Source of the DNA: Litoribaculum gwangyangense
GTDB taxonomy: Bacteria > Bacteroidota > Bacteroidia > Flavobacteriales > Flavobacteriaceae
DNA: 64,000 bases
Assembly: GCF_039543505.1 (NCBI RefSeq)
Contig: NZ_BAABJW010000002.1
Location: 310,001 to 374,000 of the forward strand
Direction of reading: 5' to 3'
The notes under the pieces were generated by a model. It did not search any database. It was given only the letters and a program-made list of their open reading frames with translations, and had not been told where the DNA came from. The first letter of the stretch is position 1. Each line of letters opens with the position of its first letter. Positions 42,215 to 51,883 of this stretch are shown piece after piece. Both the position numbers and the translations under genes were made by a program.

Positions 42215-42946
42215 TCACTTATTCTTCACATAAATAAGCTTAAATCGAGCATTGGGTTGGTCGCGCTGTTCTAATAAAAACTGAGGAAGCGATTTAAAGA
42301 GAGGGGTTAACTTTTGAAAACCAAAATTTCGCGAATCAAAATTAGGTTGCTTTTTTAAAATCAAAGACCCTACATCACCTAAAAAGGCCCAACCATCATC
42401 ATCAGCGGCATCATCAACTGAATTTTGCAAAAGTTTAATAACTTGTGGTGTGATGTTGTATAGATTTTCCTTTTTTGGTTTTGTGCCTTTTTCATCTTTT
42501 TCACTATCATCTGACTCCAAAATTTCCAGATAGATGAATTTATCACAAGCTACTATAAATGGATTTGGTGTTTTTTTCTCTCCCATGCCATATACCACCA
42601 TGCCAGCTTCACGCAAACGGGTCGCTAATTTTGTAAAATCACTGTCCGAGGATACCAAACAAAAACCATTTACTTTTTCAGAATATAAAATATCCATGGC
42701 ATCTATAATCATGGCAGAGTCCGTGGCGTTTTTTCCAGTAGTATATCCGTATTGTTGTATGGGTGTAATAGCGTTTTCCAGCAGGATATGCTTCCATTTC
42801 GATAAGTGAGGTTTCGTCCAATCACCATAAATTCTCTTAATAGTAGGGGTACCGTATTTTGTAATTTCTTCCATCATTTCAGAGATGTACTTAGATGGAA
42901 TATTATCACCGTCAATAAGTACGGCAATTTTTGTGTCTTTTATCAT
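42215..42946 (-). CDS. NYN-domain nuclease with LOTUS (OST-HTH) domain
   Basis: 243 aa. The N-terminal NYN (PIN-like) domain has the acidic residues in A-V-L-I-D-G-D-N-I-P (residues 8-17), T-D-S-A-M-I-I-D-A-M-D and S-S-D-S-D-F-T-K-L (about 100-108), so RNA cleavage is likely. A Lys/Glu linker leads to a C-terminal OST-HTH domain (about 165-240) with the F-x-x-L-T-P-L-F-K-S-L pattern, which binds RNA, probably G-rich. This two-domain arrangement is widespread in bacteria, role undefined. Convergent with the DUF3500 gene by 6 nt and divergent from the metalloprotease. Confidence 0.93.
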   Translation of the reverse strand: MIKDTKIAVLIDGDNIPSKYISEMMEEITKYGTPTIKRIYGDWTKPHLSKWKHILLENAITPIQQYGYTTGKNATDSAMIIDAMDILYSEKVNGFCLVSSDSDFTKLATRLREAGMVVYGMGEKKTPNPFIVACDKFIYLEILESDDSEKDEKGTKPKKENLYNITPQVIKLLQNSVDDAADDDGWAFLGDVGSLILKKQPNFDSRNFGFQKLTPLFKSLPQFLLEQRDQPNARFKLIYVKNK

Positions 42947-43049
42947 ATGGTATAAAGATAAAGAATTATCTCTAGAAAGAATGAAATACTAACAAATCTC
43001 CAATTATATTTTAACTTTTTATTGGGATAATCATGGCCTGAGTAATTTT

Positions 43050-43057
43050 TATTTTTG
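43050..43057 (+). promoter_or_regulatory. Promoter -7 box of the metalloprotease gene
   Basis: TATTTTTG matches TAnnTTTG, 52 nt before the start codon. A TTG at 43022-43024 is 25 nt upstream, longer than ideal. Confidence 0.4.
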
Positions 43058-43109
43058 CACGGGAAAAATTTAAATTAATTAGGTTTTAAGAATTAATTAT
43101 CAAAAAATC

Positions 43110-45698
43110 ATGACATTAAAAAAAAGAACTATGAAATTTGCTGCGTTATTGCTGGCCTCGATTGTTTTATTAACAACTTCCAATTTAGAGGCTCAGAACA
43201 GAAAAAAGAAAAAAAAGAAAGATGAGACTGAGGTAGCGGCAACGCCTCCTGAGAAAAAATCCAAAGAAAAAACGATTGAAGATTTGACCAAATCGAGTAA
43301 AAAAATGGAAGGTTTATTTACGATTTATCAAGACACCATTACAGGATCTTTACAAATGCTTATTAGCAAAGACATGTTTGGTAAAGAATTTATTTATTTC
43401 AATCAAATTTCTAATGGCGTAGTTGACGCAGGAAGGAACAGAGGTTCTTATCGAGACACTAAAGTTTTCACAGTTGAAAAATATTTTAACAGAATTGAGT
43501 TTATCAGCCAAAATACGTCATTTTATTTCGATCCTGAAAATGCTATTTCAAAAGCAAAAGAAGCTAATATTAGTAATGGTAATATGGCTAGTATTCAAAT
43601 AGAGGCTTTTGATAATGAAAAAGGCCTTTATCTCATAAAAGCCGATGAATTATTTTTAAAAGAAACCTTAACACAAATCAAACCAGCTTCTGCTCCTGGC
43701 TCATCTCCTACGTCATTTAGGCTCGGTAATTTAGATAAGGATAAGACAAAAATTATTGCGATAAAAAATTACCAAGAAAATACGAATCTTGAAGTAGAAT
43801 ATGTTTATTCATCGCCTTCTGTTTTAAATAATGGTTCAGAAGCGGTAACAGATGGCAGAAACGTAAGTATTAAAGTGTTTCAGAGTTTAATAGCGATGCC
43901 TGAAAACAATTACGAGCCTAGATTCGATGATCCTAGGGTTGGTTACTTTATAAACGAAGTAAACGACCAAACAGCTATAAGTGCCGCGCCTTATCGCGAT
44001 GTAATAAATAGATGGCACCTAAAAAAGAAAAATCCAGAGTTAGAAATTTCTGAACCTGTAGAGCCCATTACTTGGTGGATGGAAAATACTACACCCATTG
44101 AATGGCGAGAAACCATAAAGGAAGCCGTTTTAAAATGGAATGCTGCATTTGAAAAAGCCGGTTTTAAAAACGCTATCGTTGTAAAACAACAACCAGATGA
44201 TGCCGATTGGGATGCTGGCGATATAAGATACAATGTGTTACGTTGGACTGCCTCTCCCCGGCCCCCATTTGGCGGTTATGGACCATGTTTAAATAACCCG
44301 AGAACAGGAGAAATTATTGGTGCAGATATTATGTTGGAGTACAATATAATAAGTGGAAGTGATGCCAATTCAAGGTTGTTCGAATCTTATACAGATTCAA
44401 ATGAATTTGAAACACTAGACGATGATTTGTCTAGAGAAGGATGTGTACTTCAACAGGGGCTTGTTGAGAATTTGAATTTTGCCAAATCTGTAGCCATAAT
44501 TAGTTCAGATTCCGAAGAAGCGTTGAAACGAATTCAAAAAGAGGCTGTTATGGCTGTTGTAATGCATGAAATTGGCCATACCTTAGGTTTAAACCACAAT
44601 ATGAAAGCGAGCCAATTATTTACTCCGGAACAATTAGCTGATGCAGATTTTATAGAAGGTAAATGCTTGACAGCTTCTATAATGGATTATGCTGTAATAA
44701 ACGTCACTAAAGATAGAAGCAAACAAGGTCAGTATGACGATGTAAATATAGGTCCATACGACATTTGGGCAATTCAATTAGGTTACAAACCATTTGAAAC
44801 AGAGGAAGAAAGACAAGCTTTATTGAACGAATCAACGAAACCAGAGCACATTTTTGGAAATGATGCAGATGATATGCGCTCTTCTCGAACAGGTATAGAT
44901 CCAAGAGTGATGATTTTTGACCAATCTAGTGATCCTATAACTTATTTTATAGATCGTATTGAATTGGCCGATAACATGCTGAAAAATGCCAAGGATAAAT
45001 TCACTAAAGATGGTGAAACTTACCAAGAATTAAGACGCGTATATTACTCTTTAATTGGAGAAAAAGCCAATGCTGGAAATGTGTTTTCTCGATATATTGG
45101 CGGTGTTTATGTTGATAGAGCCATGGTTGGTCAAGAGGGAGCTACTAAACCTTACACCCCTGTTAGCTTAAAAGATCAAAAGCGAGCTATGGAGGCTATA
45201 TCTAAATATATTTTTGCTCCCAACGCTTTTGATGTACCTAACACTTTATATAATTATTTAGCCAGACAACGAAGAGGGTTTGATTATACCCAAGAGGATC
45301 CTAAAATTCACAGTCAAGTTTTAGGTTATCAAAAACGTGTCTTAAATCATTTATTATATCCTAATACATTACAACGTATTACAGATTCTGAGCTATATGG
45401 TAATGAATATACTTTATCGCGTTTTATGACCGATTTAAATGATGCCATTTTTAGAGCTGATATTTATGGAAGCGTCAATTCTTTTAGACAAAACCTTCAA
45501 TTGGAATACACCAATATGCTGATAGATATGTTAACTGGCCAACAGGGTGATAGATATACGAACAATGCTAAATCCATGGCATTGTTCAACTTAAAGGCTA
45601 TTAGAAATATGTCAGCGCCATCAGGAAATCTGGCTTCTAAAGCCCATAAAGAGCATTTAAGAACGCGCATTGATAATGCCCTTAAAGAGATTAAATAA
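43110..45698 (+). CDS. Large secreted zinc metalloprotease (DUF5117/DUF5118 type)
   Basis: 862 aa with a signal peptide; M-K-F-A-A-L-L-L at codon 8 (43131) is an alternative start. A Lys-rich stretch follows the signal. The DUF5118/5117 region spans about 60-420 and the metzincin-type zinc motif H-E-I-G-H-T-L-G-L-N-H is near residue 490, with the downstream S-I-M-D-Y Met-turn. These features are typical of the Bacteroidota zinc-dependent metalloprotease family with C-terminal DUF4953. The substrate is unknown, presumably extracellular or periplasmic protein. It has its own promoter and a strong terminator (45721-45755). Confidence 0.93.
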   Translation: MTLKKRTMKFAALLLASIVLLTTSNLEAQNRKKKKKKDETEVAATPPEKKSKEKTIEDLTKSSKKMEGLFTIYQDTITGSLQMLISKDMFGKEFIYFNQISNGVVDAGRNRGSYRDTKVFTVEKYFNRIEFISQNTSFYFDPENAISKAKEANISNGNMASIQIEAFDNEKGLYLIKADELFLKETLTQIKPASAPGSSPTSFRLGNLDKDKTKIIAIKNYQENTNLEVEYVYSSPSVLNNGSEAVTDGRNVSIKVFQSLIAMPENNYEPRFDDPRVGYFINEVNDQTAISAAPYRDVINRWHLKKKNPELEISEPVEPITWWMENTTPIEWRETIKEAVLKWNAAFEKAGFKNAIVVKQQPDDADWDAGDIRYNVLRWTASPRPPFGGYGPCLNNPRTGEIIGADIMLEYNIISGSDANSRLFESYTDSNEFETLDDDLSREGCVLQQGLVENLNFAKSVAIISSDSEEALKRIQKEAVMAVVMHEIGHTLGLNHNMKASQLFTPEQLADADFIEGKCLTASIMDYAVINVTKDRSKQGQYDDVNIGPYDIWAIQLGYKPFETEEERQALLNESTKPEHIFGNDADDMRSSRTGIDPRVMIFDQSSDPITYFIDRIELADNMLKNAKDKFTKDGETYQELRRVYYSLIGEKANAGNVFSRYIGGVYVDRAMVGQEGATKPYTPVSLKDQKRAMEAISKYIFAPNAFDVPNTLYNYLARQRRGFDYTQEDPKIHSQVLGYQKRVLNHLLYPNTLQRITDSELYGNEYTLSRFMTDLNDAIFRADIYGSVNSFRQNLQLEYTNMLIDMLTGQQGDRYTNNAKSMALFNLKAIRNMSAPSGNLASKAHKEHLRTRIDNALKEIK

Positions 45699-45720
45699 AA
45701 TTAATTGATAAACCAAAATA

Positions 45721-45755
45721 AAAAGCTACTTCATAATGGAGTAGCTTTTGTTTTT
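45721..45755 (+). terminator. Terminator of the metalloprotease gene
   Basis: 10-bp stem AAAAGCTACT / AGTAGCTTTT with a 9-nt loop, followed by G and five T, 22 nt after the stop. Confidence 0.8.
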
Positions 45756-45864
45756 AATATAGCCGATGTTTCTTTTTAAGAACAATGAATTGTTTACTTT
45801 ATGTTTCATGTGCTATTCTTGATATACGACAATTTTCATGCCATGGTTTTGTATGAAGTACGTT

Positions 45865-46413
45865 TCATGAATATTCAGGAATTTTACCTTTCACACCCTT
45901 AAAAAAGCCATACATATATTTAAAGTCTGCTTCAACGTCATCTGTAGGATAAAAAGGTTCTGATATTTTATTTTGCTTATTTTGAAAATCGAGTGTGAAC
46001 ATGATAATAGGCACATTAGCTTGTTTGGCTATATAGTAAAATCCAGTACGCCATTCACTAACTTTTTTTCGAGTTCCCTCAGGCGCTAAGGTCATTCTAA
46101 ACTCTTTTCTGTTATTAAATAATTCAGCAATTGCTTGTACCTTATTTTGATTTGTTTGCCTATTTATGGGAGCACCTCCTAAAGCTCTGAAAAACCATCC
46201 AATAGGAAACACAAACAATTCTTTTTTACCAACAAAATTAGTTTTTACTTTCACTATAGCTCGCAATAAAACACCAATATAAAAGTCATGCCAACTTGTG
46301 TGTGGTACCGCTATAATAACAGCTTTTTTAATAGTATCTTTAGAAAAATTAGTATTACCTACGATTTGCCAACCCAAGATTTTAAAATAAATAAATTTAG
46401 CTAACCACCTCAT
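45865..46413 (-). CDS. 1-acyl-glycerol-3-phosphate acyltransferase-like (PlsC family)
   Basis: 182 aa. Acyltransferase motifs: V-P-H-T-S-W-H-D (H-x4-D, about 36-43) and A-P-E-G-T-R (about 113-118). G-G-A-P-I-N-R lies between them. The short form without a long N-terminal membrane region is typical of Bacteroidota proteins that acylate lysophosphatidate or lipid A-like acceptors. It starts 1 nt after the kdnB-like stop, so it belongs to the minus-strand run with the Kdo genes and may act in envelope lipid synthesis (inference). Confidence 0.9.
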   Translation of the reverse strand: MRWLAKFIYFKILGWQIVGNTNFSKDTIKKAVIIAVPHTSWHDFYIGVLLRAIVKVKTNFVGKKELFVFPIGWFFRALGGAPINRQTNQNKVQAIAELFNNRKEFRMTLAPEGTRKKVSEWRTGFYYIAKQANVPIIMFTLDFQNKQNKISEPFYPTDDVEADFKYMYGFFKGVKGKIPEYS

Positions 46414-46414
46414 A

Positions 46415-47497
46415 TTACATTTTTAAATAGAGTGCTTTTAATTTTTCAGGTGTCATTATTTTTTTCCAATTTTTTCCTAATGCATTTTCCCAAAGAGGTT
46501 CTAAGCCCAAGGCTATATGTAACATGGTATTAAGTTCCCTATCGCTTAAATCTGAACATATACCTTCTGGTAATGCTATGCAGTGCTTTTCTTTCATTTG
46601 CTTAAAAAGCTTAACGCCGTCGGGATAAAATTCTTCCAAATGGTTGAAAACAATACAATTTCCAATACCATGTTTTGTTCCCAGTACGTATGACAAACCA
46701 TAACTCATAGCATGTGCTATACCAACTTGTGAATACACTATACTCATTCCGCCGTGCCAAGAGGCCATCATAAGTTTTTCCTGGGCTTCTTCCATACTAA
46801 GATGGTCTTCTAAAAAAACCTGCTTACACAAATCTAAGGCCATATTTCCATAGGATTCGCTAAAAGTATTTAAATAAGTACCTGTTAAAGATTCGATACA
46901 GTGTATAAAACAATCCATACCTGTATAAAACCACTGATTTTTGGGAACGTCTTTTGTCAGCTCAGAGTCTAATATCACTTGGTCAAAAGGTGTGTAATCT
47001 GAATTAATTCCAAGTTTTTTGCTTGGACCTGTCAATACTGTGGTCCTAGAAACTTCGGCTCCAGTGCCTGATATGGTAGGTATGCCAACGTGAAAAATAG
47101 CGGGGTTTTTTACTAAATCCCAACCTTGATAATCTTTAGCTTCTCCATCATTTGTTATCATAATAGATACCGCTTTGGCCAAATCTAACAAGGTTCCTCC
47201 TCCTATTCCAATAATTCCTGATGGCCGCTCTTTTGACGTAAGTATTATCTCTTCAGCCAATTCATCAACTTGCTCAGTTTTAGGTTCTTCCTTTGAGGAT
47301 ATAAAAATAATTCTATCATCATACGATAATTGTATTCTTGATGTTAACCAAGAATTATTTTTAAACACATCATCTATCAAAAAAATAAAAGGTGCTTTTG
47401 AGTTTAAGCGTTTTGGGGCTAAAACATCATTTATTTGATTAAAACTACCTCTGCCAAAAATAACTCTTGACACCATTGGAAAGTTCTTATAACTCAT
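46415..47497 (-). CDS. kdnB: Iron-containing alcohol dehydrogenase, KdnB-like (Kdo 8-oxidase)
   Basis: 360 aa of the iron-containing ADH family. V-I-F-G-R-G-S-F-N-Q near residue 12, G-I-G-G-G-T-L-L-D-L-A-K-A (about 96-108, NAD site) and the metal-binding His/Asp region Y-T-G-M-D-C-F-I-H-C are present. The N-terminal pattern resembles KdnB, which oxidises Kdo at C8 for 8-amino-Kdo synthesis in Shewanella-type LPS. That call is strengthened by kdsB two genes away. The aminotransferase KdnA, needed next in that pathway, is not in the window. Runs 1 nt before the acyltransferase gene. Confidence 0.75.
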   Translation of the reverse strand: MSYKNFPMVSRVIFGRGSFNQINDVLAPKRLNSKAPFIFLIDDVFKNNSWLTSRIQLSYDDRIIFISSKEEPKTEQVDELAEEIILTSKERPSGIIGIGGGTLLDLAKAVSIMITNDGEAKDYQGWDLVKNPAIFHVGIPTISGTGAEVSRTTVLTGPSKKLGINSDYTPFDQVILDSELTKDVPKNQWFYTGMDCFIHCIESLTGTYLNTFSESYGNMALDLCKQVFLEDHLSMEEAQEKLMMASWHGGMSIVYSQVGIAHAMSYGLSYVLGTKHGIGNCIVFNHLEEFYPDGVKLFKQMKEKHCIALPEGICSDLSDRELNTMLHIALGLEPLWENALGKNWKKIMTPEKLKALYLKM

Positions 47498-47540
47498 GTA
47501 ATATTTTTTCTTTTACAATGTTTAAAAATAACATTATTTA

Positions 47541-48242
47541 TTATAACAGATTTAAAATATCTGTTAAGCTATTCATCGTTTTATATTTTTTACCATTAGT
47601 TTCTTTAGCACTAACCTGCTCATGGGCCCATGTGGTGTGAAAAGGAATATGAATAGCATTTGCTTTAATATTAACCAAGGGTAAGATATCTGATTTCAAT
47701 GAATTACCTATCATTAAAAACTCAGAAGGTTTAATATCCAAATGGTTTAATAGCTTTGAATAATTAGCCTCTTTTTTATCGCTTAAAACCTCAATATGAT
47801 GAAAGTAGCCTGTTAAACCAGATTTCTCCAATTTCCTTTCTTGATCGAGTAAATCCCCTTTTGTAGCCAGTATTAAACGGTATTTTTTTGATAATTTATC
47901 CAAAACCTCCTCTACACCATCCAATAATTCAACGGGTTTATCTAACATGTTTTTTCCAATATTTACAATGGCCTCTATTGTTTTAGCAGACACATTAAAA
48001 TTGGAAATTTCCAATGCTGATTCAACCATAGATAACGTAAAGGCTTTTACACCATATCCATACAACTCCAAATTCTCAATTTCTTTTTTAAATAACTCTT
48101 GATCTATCTTATTGAGGGTTTCATAATCTGATAACAACTTGCCAAATTCAACTTCAGCATCTCTAAAGTAGGTTTCGTTAACCCAAAGCGTATCATCGGC
48201 ATCAAAACCAATTACTTTTATGTTTTTATAATTCACTTCCAT
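47541..48242 (-). CDS. HAD-superfamily hydrolase
   Basis: 233 aa. Motif I G-F-D-A-D-D-T-L-W (about 12-20), motif II region L-A-T-K-G-D (about 124-129) and motif III/IV M-I-G-N-S-L-K-S-D. Probably a sugar- or nucleotide-phosphate phosphatase; the cap type looks C1-like. It overlaps the kdsB stop by 10 nt and is followed after 43 nt by the KdnB-like gene, so a role in Kdo-type sugar metabolism is likely but unproved. Confidence 0.88.
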   Translation of the reverse strand: MEVNYKNIKVIGFDADDTLWVNETYFRDAEVEFGKLLSDYETLNKIDQELFKKEIENLELYGYGVKAFTLSMVESALEISNFNVSAKTIEAIVNIGKNMLDKPVELLDGVEEVLDKLSKKYRLILATKGDLLDQERKLEKSGLTGYFHHIEVLSDKKEANYSKLLNHLDIKPSEFLMIGNSLKSDILPLVNIKANAIHIPFHTTWAHEQVSAKETNGKKYKTMNSLTDILNLL

Positions 48243-48961
48243 AATTTTTTGGCACGTTCCAAATCTTCTGGTGTATCAATCTCTACGCCTTGTACATTAG
48301 TTTCAACCATTTTTATGCGTTTTCCATACTCTAAATATCTTAGTTGTTCTAGTTTTTCTGAGGCTTCTAATGATAACATAGGCCATCTGTAAAAATCCAA
48401 AATAGCTTGTTTTCTAAAGGCATAAACGCCTTTATGCTTAAAATATTTAACAGCAACACTTTTATCTCTAGGATAAGGAATAACGCTGCGTGAAAAATAT
48501 AAAGCAAAGTTGTTATGGTCTATAACCACCTTTACAGAATTGGGGTTATTAATTTCTGTTTCTTCATTTATATGAACCATTAAGGAGGCCAAATCTACCT
48601 CCTTTTTAGTATCATTTTTAAAAACTTCAATGAGTTTTGTTAACGATTCCTTGTCTGTAAATGGTTCGTCACCTTGAACATTAATAACCACATCAATGTC
48701 TAAGTCTTCAACAGCTTCAGCAATTCTATCGCTACCACATTCGTGTTCTTTTTTGCTCATTATAGCTTTCCCTCCATTATTAATGATTTCGTCGAAAATG
48801 ATTGGACTATCAGTTACTACAAAAACATCATCAAATAAATGGGTTGCAATAGTGGCCTCATAAGTTCTCAGGATAACTGTTTTTCCGGCAAGATCTTGCA
48901 TAAGTTTTCCAGGAAAACGAGACGCATTATATCGAGCAGGAATCATTGAAATTATTTTCAT
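48233..48961 (-). CDS. kdsB: CMP-Kdo (or CMP-8-amino-Kdo) synthetase
   Basis: 242 aa. The nucleotidyltransferase start I-P-A-R-Y-N-A-S-R-F-P-G-K, V-V-T-D-S and V-I-N-V-Q-G-D-E-P-F (about 98-107) define KdsB. It activates Kdo, or in KdnB-containing strains 8-amino-Kdo, with CTP for lipid A core assembly. First gene of the run with the HAD hydrolase, KdnB-like oxidase and acyltransferase on the minus strand. Start ATG at 48959-48961. Confidence 0.95.
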   Translation of the reverse strand: MKIISMIPARYNASRFPGKLMQDLAGKTVILRTYEATIATHLFDDVFVVTDSPIIFDEIINNGGKAIMSKKEHECGSDRIAEAVEDLDIDVVINVQGDEPFTDKESLTKLIEVFKNDTKKEVDLASLMVHINEETEINNPNSVKVVIDHNNFALYFSRSVIPYPRDKSVAVKYFKHKGVYAFRKQAILDFYRWPMLSLEASEKLEQLRYLEYGKRIKMVETNVQGVEIDTPEDLERAKKLWK

Positions 48962-48999
48962 GAATTAAGCTTAAAAGTTATTCAAAAATAACATAAATA

Positions 49000-49575
49000 T
49001 CAGACCTTTTTAGTTTTGGTAGGTTTAAACTTTTTATAAAGTCTAAAAATAAATAATAACATAATAGTTACTAAAATAATGGCGATGATGGGAATAAAAA
49101 TTGAAATAAGGGACATAACAATGGCAATGATTGTCTCTAAGGTTGAAACTATAGGATTAGCTAAACCACCCGTAGAAACCGTTGATGCTAATCTTGTTGT
49201 GCTTGAAGTGCCTGCTATGGCTGCCGCAGTTCCTCCACCGGCAATTATAGCCAAAGACCATGTAATTGCAGGGCTCAAATCTGAAACAGTTGATAGCATT
49301 ACAGCAGTTCCTGCCATTGTGGCCAATGGAACAGCTATACTGTCCAATAAATTGTCTATATAGGGTATAAAATAAGCGAAAATCTCCACTAAAGTGGCTA
49401 CTCCCAACGTAATTAATGCTGTTTGACTACCTATCCATTGCCAAGATTCATTGAGTTGCCAAACATCAAAATAAGACGCTAAACTCAATGCAAATAATGG
49501 TAAAAATACTCGAAAACCAGCAGATGCTGCTAATCCAACACCCAAACAAATACTAATAATAGTTTCTAGAGTCAT
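49000..49575 (-). CDS. DUF4126-family membrane protein
   Basis: 191 aa with four to five hydrophobic segments rich in Ala, Thr and Gly, including A-G-G-G-T-A-A-A-I-A-G-T-S-S. G-F-R-V-F-L-P-L-F near residue 21 and the Y-I-D-N-L-L-D pattern are typical of DUF4126, whose function is unknown. Short Lys-rich cytosolic tail. Its neighbours (kdsB 38 nt on, RecD-like helicase 19 nt upstream) may share a transcript. Confidence 0.85.
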   Translation of the reverse strand: MTLETIISICLGVGLAASAGFRVFLPLFALSLASYFDVWQLNESWQWIGSQTALITLGVATLVEIFAYFIPYIDNLLDSIAVPLATMAGTAVMLSTVSDLSPAITWSLAIIAGGGTAAAIAGTSSTTRLASTVSTGGLANPIVSTLETIIAIVMSLISIFIPIIAIILVTIMLLFIFRLYKKFKPTKTKKV

Positions 49576-49594
49576 GTTTAAATATAATCAAAAA

Positions 49595-51019
49595 CTAATC
49601 TTCAAAAAAATCGTCCTTAAAGCCTATTAAATATAGTTTTTCTTTAGCTCTGGTAACTGCAGTGTATAGCCAACGTAAATACTCCTTATCAATGCCATTT
49701 GGTAAATAAGGCTGCTCTACAAAAACGGTTTGCCACTGTCCACCCTGCGATTTGTGACATGTTATGGCATAGGAAAATTTAACCTGTAGGGCATTAAAGT
49801 GTTTGCTGCCCTTTACCTTTAAAAACTTACGATAATTACTAGTTTCATTTTCAAAATCCTTCATAACTTCCTGATATAATCTATTGGAATCTTCATAAGA
49901 TAAGGATGGAGATTCTGCTTCAATAGTATCCAATAAAAGTACCGTTTCAAAAGGTCGCATTCGAGGGTAATCTACCATTCTTACCTTTACTTCCGCAAAA
50001 CGAAAACCATAAAGTTCGGTGATATTGAAAATTTCAAGAACTTCTATAATATCACCATTAGCTATGAAACCTGCTTCGGTGGTTGGTTTTATCCAAAAAT
50101 AATTATTCTTAACCACCATTAAATAATCGCCTGTAGTTAGTTCATTTTCATTAAAAAGAATACGATTTCGTATTTGCTGGTTATATAAGTTAGCTCGTTT
50201 ATTACTTCTAACAATAATGGCGGTTTCTTCCTTTCCCAAACTACTGTAAGCATCGTTAATGGCATCCATGATTTCATGGCCATCTACCAATCTCACTATA
50301 TCTGTAAAATTGTTTAAATCAAATTTAAAGGAGTCATTTACCACGGTTGATAAAGCTTCACGCAAAACTGTGGCATTTACCAAAATACCAGAATTTTGTT
50401 CTTGCCTTACCACTTCATCCAACTCCATTTTGGTTACTTGTTTATTGTAATTTAAACTAAGATTGTCCTCATTTAAAGCTGGACTTAAATCGAGTTTTAC
50501 AGGTGGCAACTGAGCCGTATCACCAATGAGTAATAATTTACATTGATGACCTGAATATACATACTGCATTAAATCATCTAATAAGGAGCCATTTTCAAAA
50601 AGTTTCGATTCACCTGGAGTATCTGGTATCATTGAGGCTTCATCCACTATGAAAATGGTGTTTTTATGTTTATTGGGCTGCAAAACAAATTTTACACCAC
50701 CATTTTTTTCTTTCTTCGGAAAATAAATTTTTTTGTGAATAGTAAAGGCTTCTTTTCCTGAATAATTTGAAATTACCTTAGCCGCTCTGCCAGTTGGTGC
50801 CATTAAAATGGCACTTTTTTTCGCTTTCCATAAATTAGTAACAATAGTGCCAACTATGGTTGTTTTTCCTGTACCAGCATACCCTTTTAATAAATAAAGA
50901 GCGTTAGAGTCTTTACTGAAAATAAATTCAGAAAGTTGTTGAAGTACCACGTTTTGTTTTAGTGTAGGTTGAAATGGAAATTGTTGCTTTATAAGGGAAT
51001 AAAATTCGGATGCAGTCAT
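49595..51019 (-). CDS. RecD-like superfamily 1 DNA helicase
   Basis: 474 aa. Walker A K-G-Y-A-G-T-G-K-T-T (about 44-53), Walker B F-I-V-D-E-A-S-M-I (about 123-131), L-L-I-G-D-T-A-Q-L-P-P-V (motif III) and a C-terminal UvrD_C_2-like domain with T-C-H-K-S-Q-G and Y-T-A-V-T-R-A-K. The length fits the short RecD-like helicases of Bacteroidota without RecB/C partners. Likely 5'-3' unwinding in recombination or repair. 19 nt upstream of the DUF4126 gene on the same strand. Confidence 0.93.
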   Translation of the reverse strand: MTASEFYSLIKQQFPFQPTLKQNVVLQQLSEFIFSKDSNALYLLKGYAGTGKTTIVGTIVTNLWKAKKSAILMAPTGRAAKVISNYSGKEAFTIHKKIYFPKKEKNGGVKFVLQPNKHKNTIFIVDEASMIPDTPGESKLFENGSLLDDLMQYVYSGHQCKLLLIGDTAQLPPVKLDLSPALNEDNLSLNYNKQVTKMELDEVVRQEQNSGILVNATVLREALSTVVNDSFKFDLNNFTDIVRLVDGHEIMDAINDAYSSLGKEETAIIVRSNKRANLYNQQIRNRILFNENELTTGDYLMVVKNNYFWIKPTTEAGFIANGDIIEVLEIFNITELYGFRFAEVKVRMVDYPRMRPFETVLLLDTIEAESPSLSYEDSNRLYQEVMKDFENETSNYRKFLKVKGSKHFNALQVKFSYAITCHKSQGGQWQTVFVEQPYLPNGIDKEYLRWLYTAVTRAKEKLYLIGFKDDFFED

Positions 51020-51101
51020 TTAAAGAGAAGCCTTTTTATAAATTATTCAAAGATAGAAATGATTTTTACTCTCTTAGGTTTTTACGATTAAAAAAAAATT
51101 G

Positions 51102-51109
51102 TAGATTTG
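51102..51109 (+). promoter_or_regulatory. Promoter -7 box of the 51149 unit
   Basis: TAGATTTG matches TAnnTTTG, 39 nt upstream of the ATG at 51149. Confidence 0.45.
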
Positions 51110-51148
51110 CTAAATACCAAATAATAACTTTTTAATTAAAAACATACT

Positions 51149-51883
51149 ATGTTAACATTTATTCTTATTGCAGTTGCAGTGATATTAGTTACAATTGGCT
51201 TAGTAAAGTTAGTTGACAAATTTATTCCTTCTAAGTTTAAACCCATTTTAAACATAGTACTTTGGCTTTTAATTGCATTTTTAGGTTACCAAACTTATCT
51301 ATCTATATATGAGCCTATACAATTTAACAAAGTAAAAAATAAACGTTACGCCACGGTTATTGAAAGCTTAAAAGATATTAGAGATGCCGAATTAGCTCAT
51401 AGACAAGTTACGGGTAAGTTTACTGATAATTTTGATAACCTAATAAAATTTGTTGATACGGCAAAGTTTACCATTACGCAACGGCGTGACTCCACTATTT
51501 TAGATGAAGTTTTGACAAAGCAGTTTGGAGTGGATATGTTTAAAGAAATTGTTGTAATTGATACATTAGGTTATGTTCCTGTTAAGGATTCATTATTTAA
51601 AACGTCTACACGCTATAAAACCATGATGAATATTCCAGGCACTGAAGGTGAGAAATTTAAATTACAAGCTGGATTTATAGAGCAAAACGATATAAAAATA
51701 CCTGTTTTTGAATCGTATGTTTTAAAAAACACCATTTTAGCTGATCAAAATAGAGATCTTCTAATACAAGAAAATCAAGTAGTATCAGTTGATGGTGTAA
51801 ATGGAGATAGATTAAAAGTAGGGTCAATGGAGGAAGTAAACACCAACGGAAACTGGCCTAAAACCTATGGTTCAGCAGAATAA
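51149..51883 (+). CDS. Membrane-anchored protein of unknown function
   Basis: 244 aa. Two hydrophobic segments at the N-terminus (about 1-20 and 31-48) are followed by a soluble domain. The domain contains K-R-Y-A-T-V-I-E-S-L-K-D-I-R-D-A-E and the R-Q-V-T-G-K-F-T-D-N-F-D-N-L pattern, which recalls pilin-like or T2SS G-type remnants but is not assignable. Three genes (this one, DUF3822, rsmD) overlap or nearly touch, an arrangement I recall as common in flavobacteria. No catalytic motif seen. Confidence 0.82.
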   Translation: MLTFILIAVAVILVTIGLVKLVDKFIPSKFKPILNIVLWLLIAFLGYQTYLSIYEPIQFNKVKNKRYATVIESLKDIRDAELAHRQVTGKFTDNFDNLIKFVDTAKFTITQRRDSTILDEVLTKQFGVDMFKEIVVIDTLGYVPVKDSLFKTSTRYKTMMNIPGTEGEKFKLQAGFIEQNDIKIPVFESYVLKNTILADQNRDLLIQENQVVSVDGVNGDRLKVGSMEEVNTNGNWPKTYGSAE

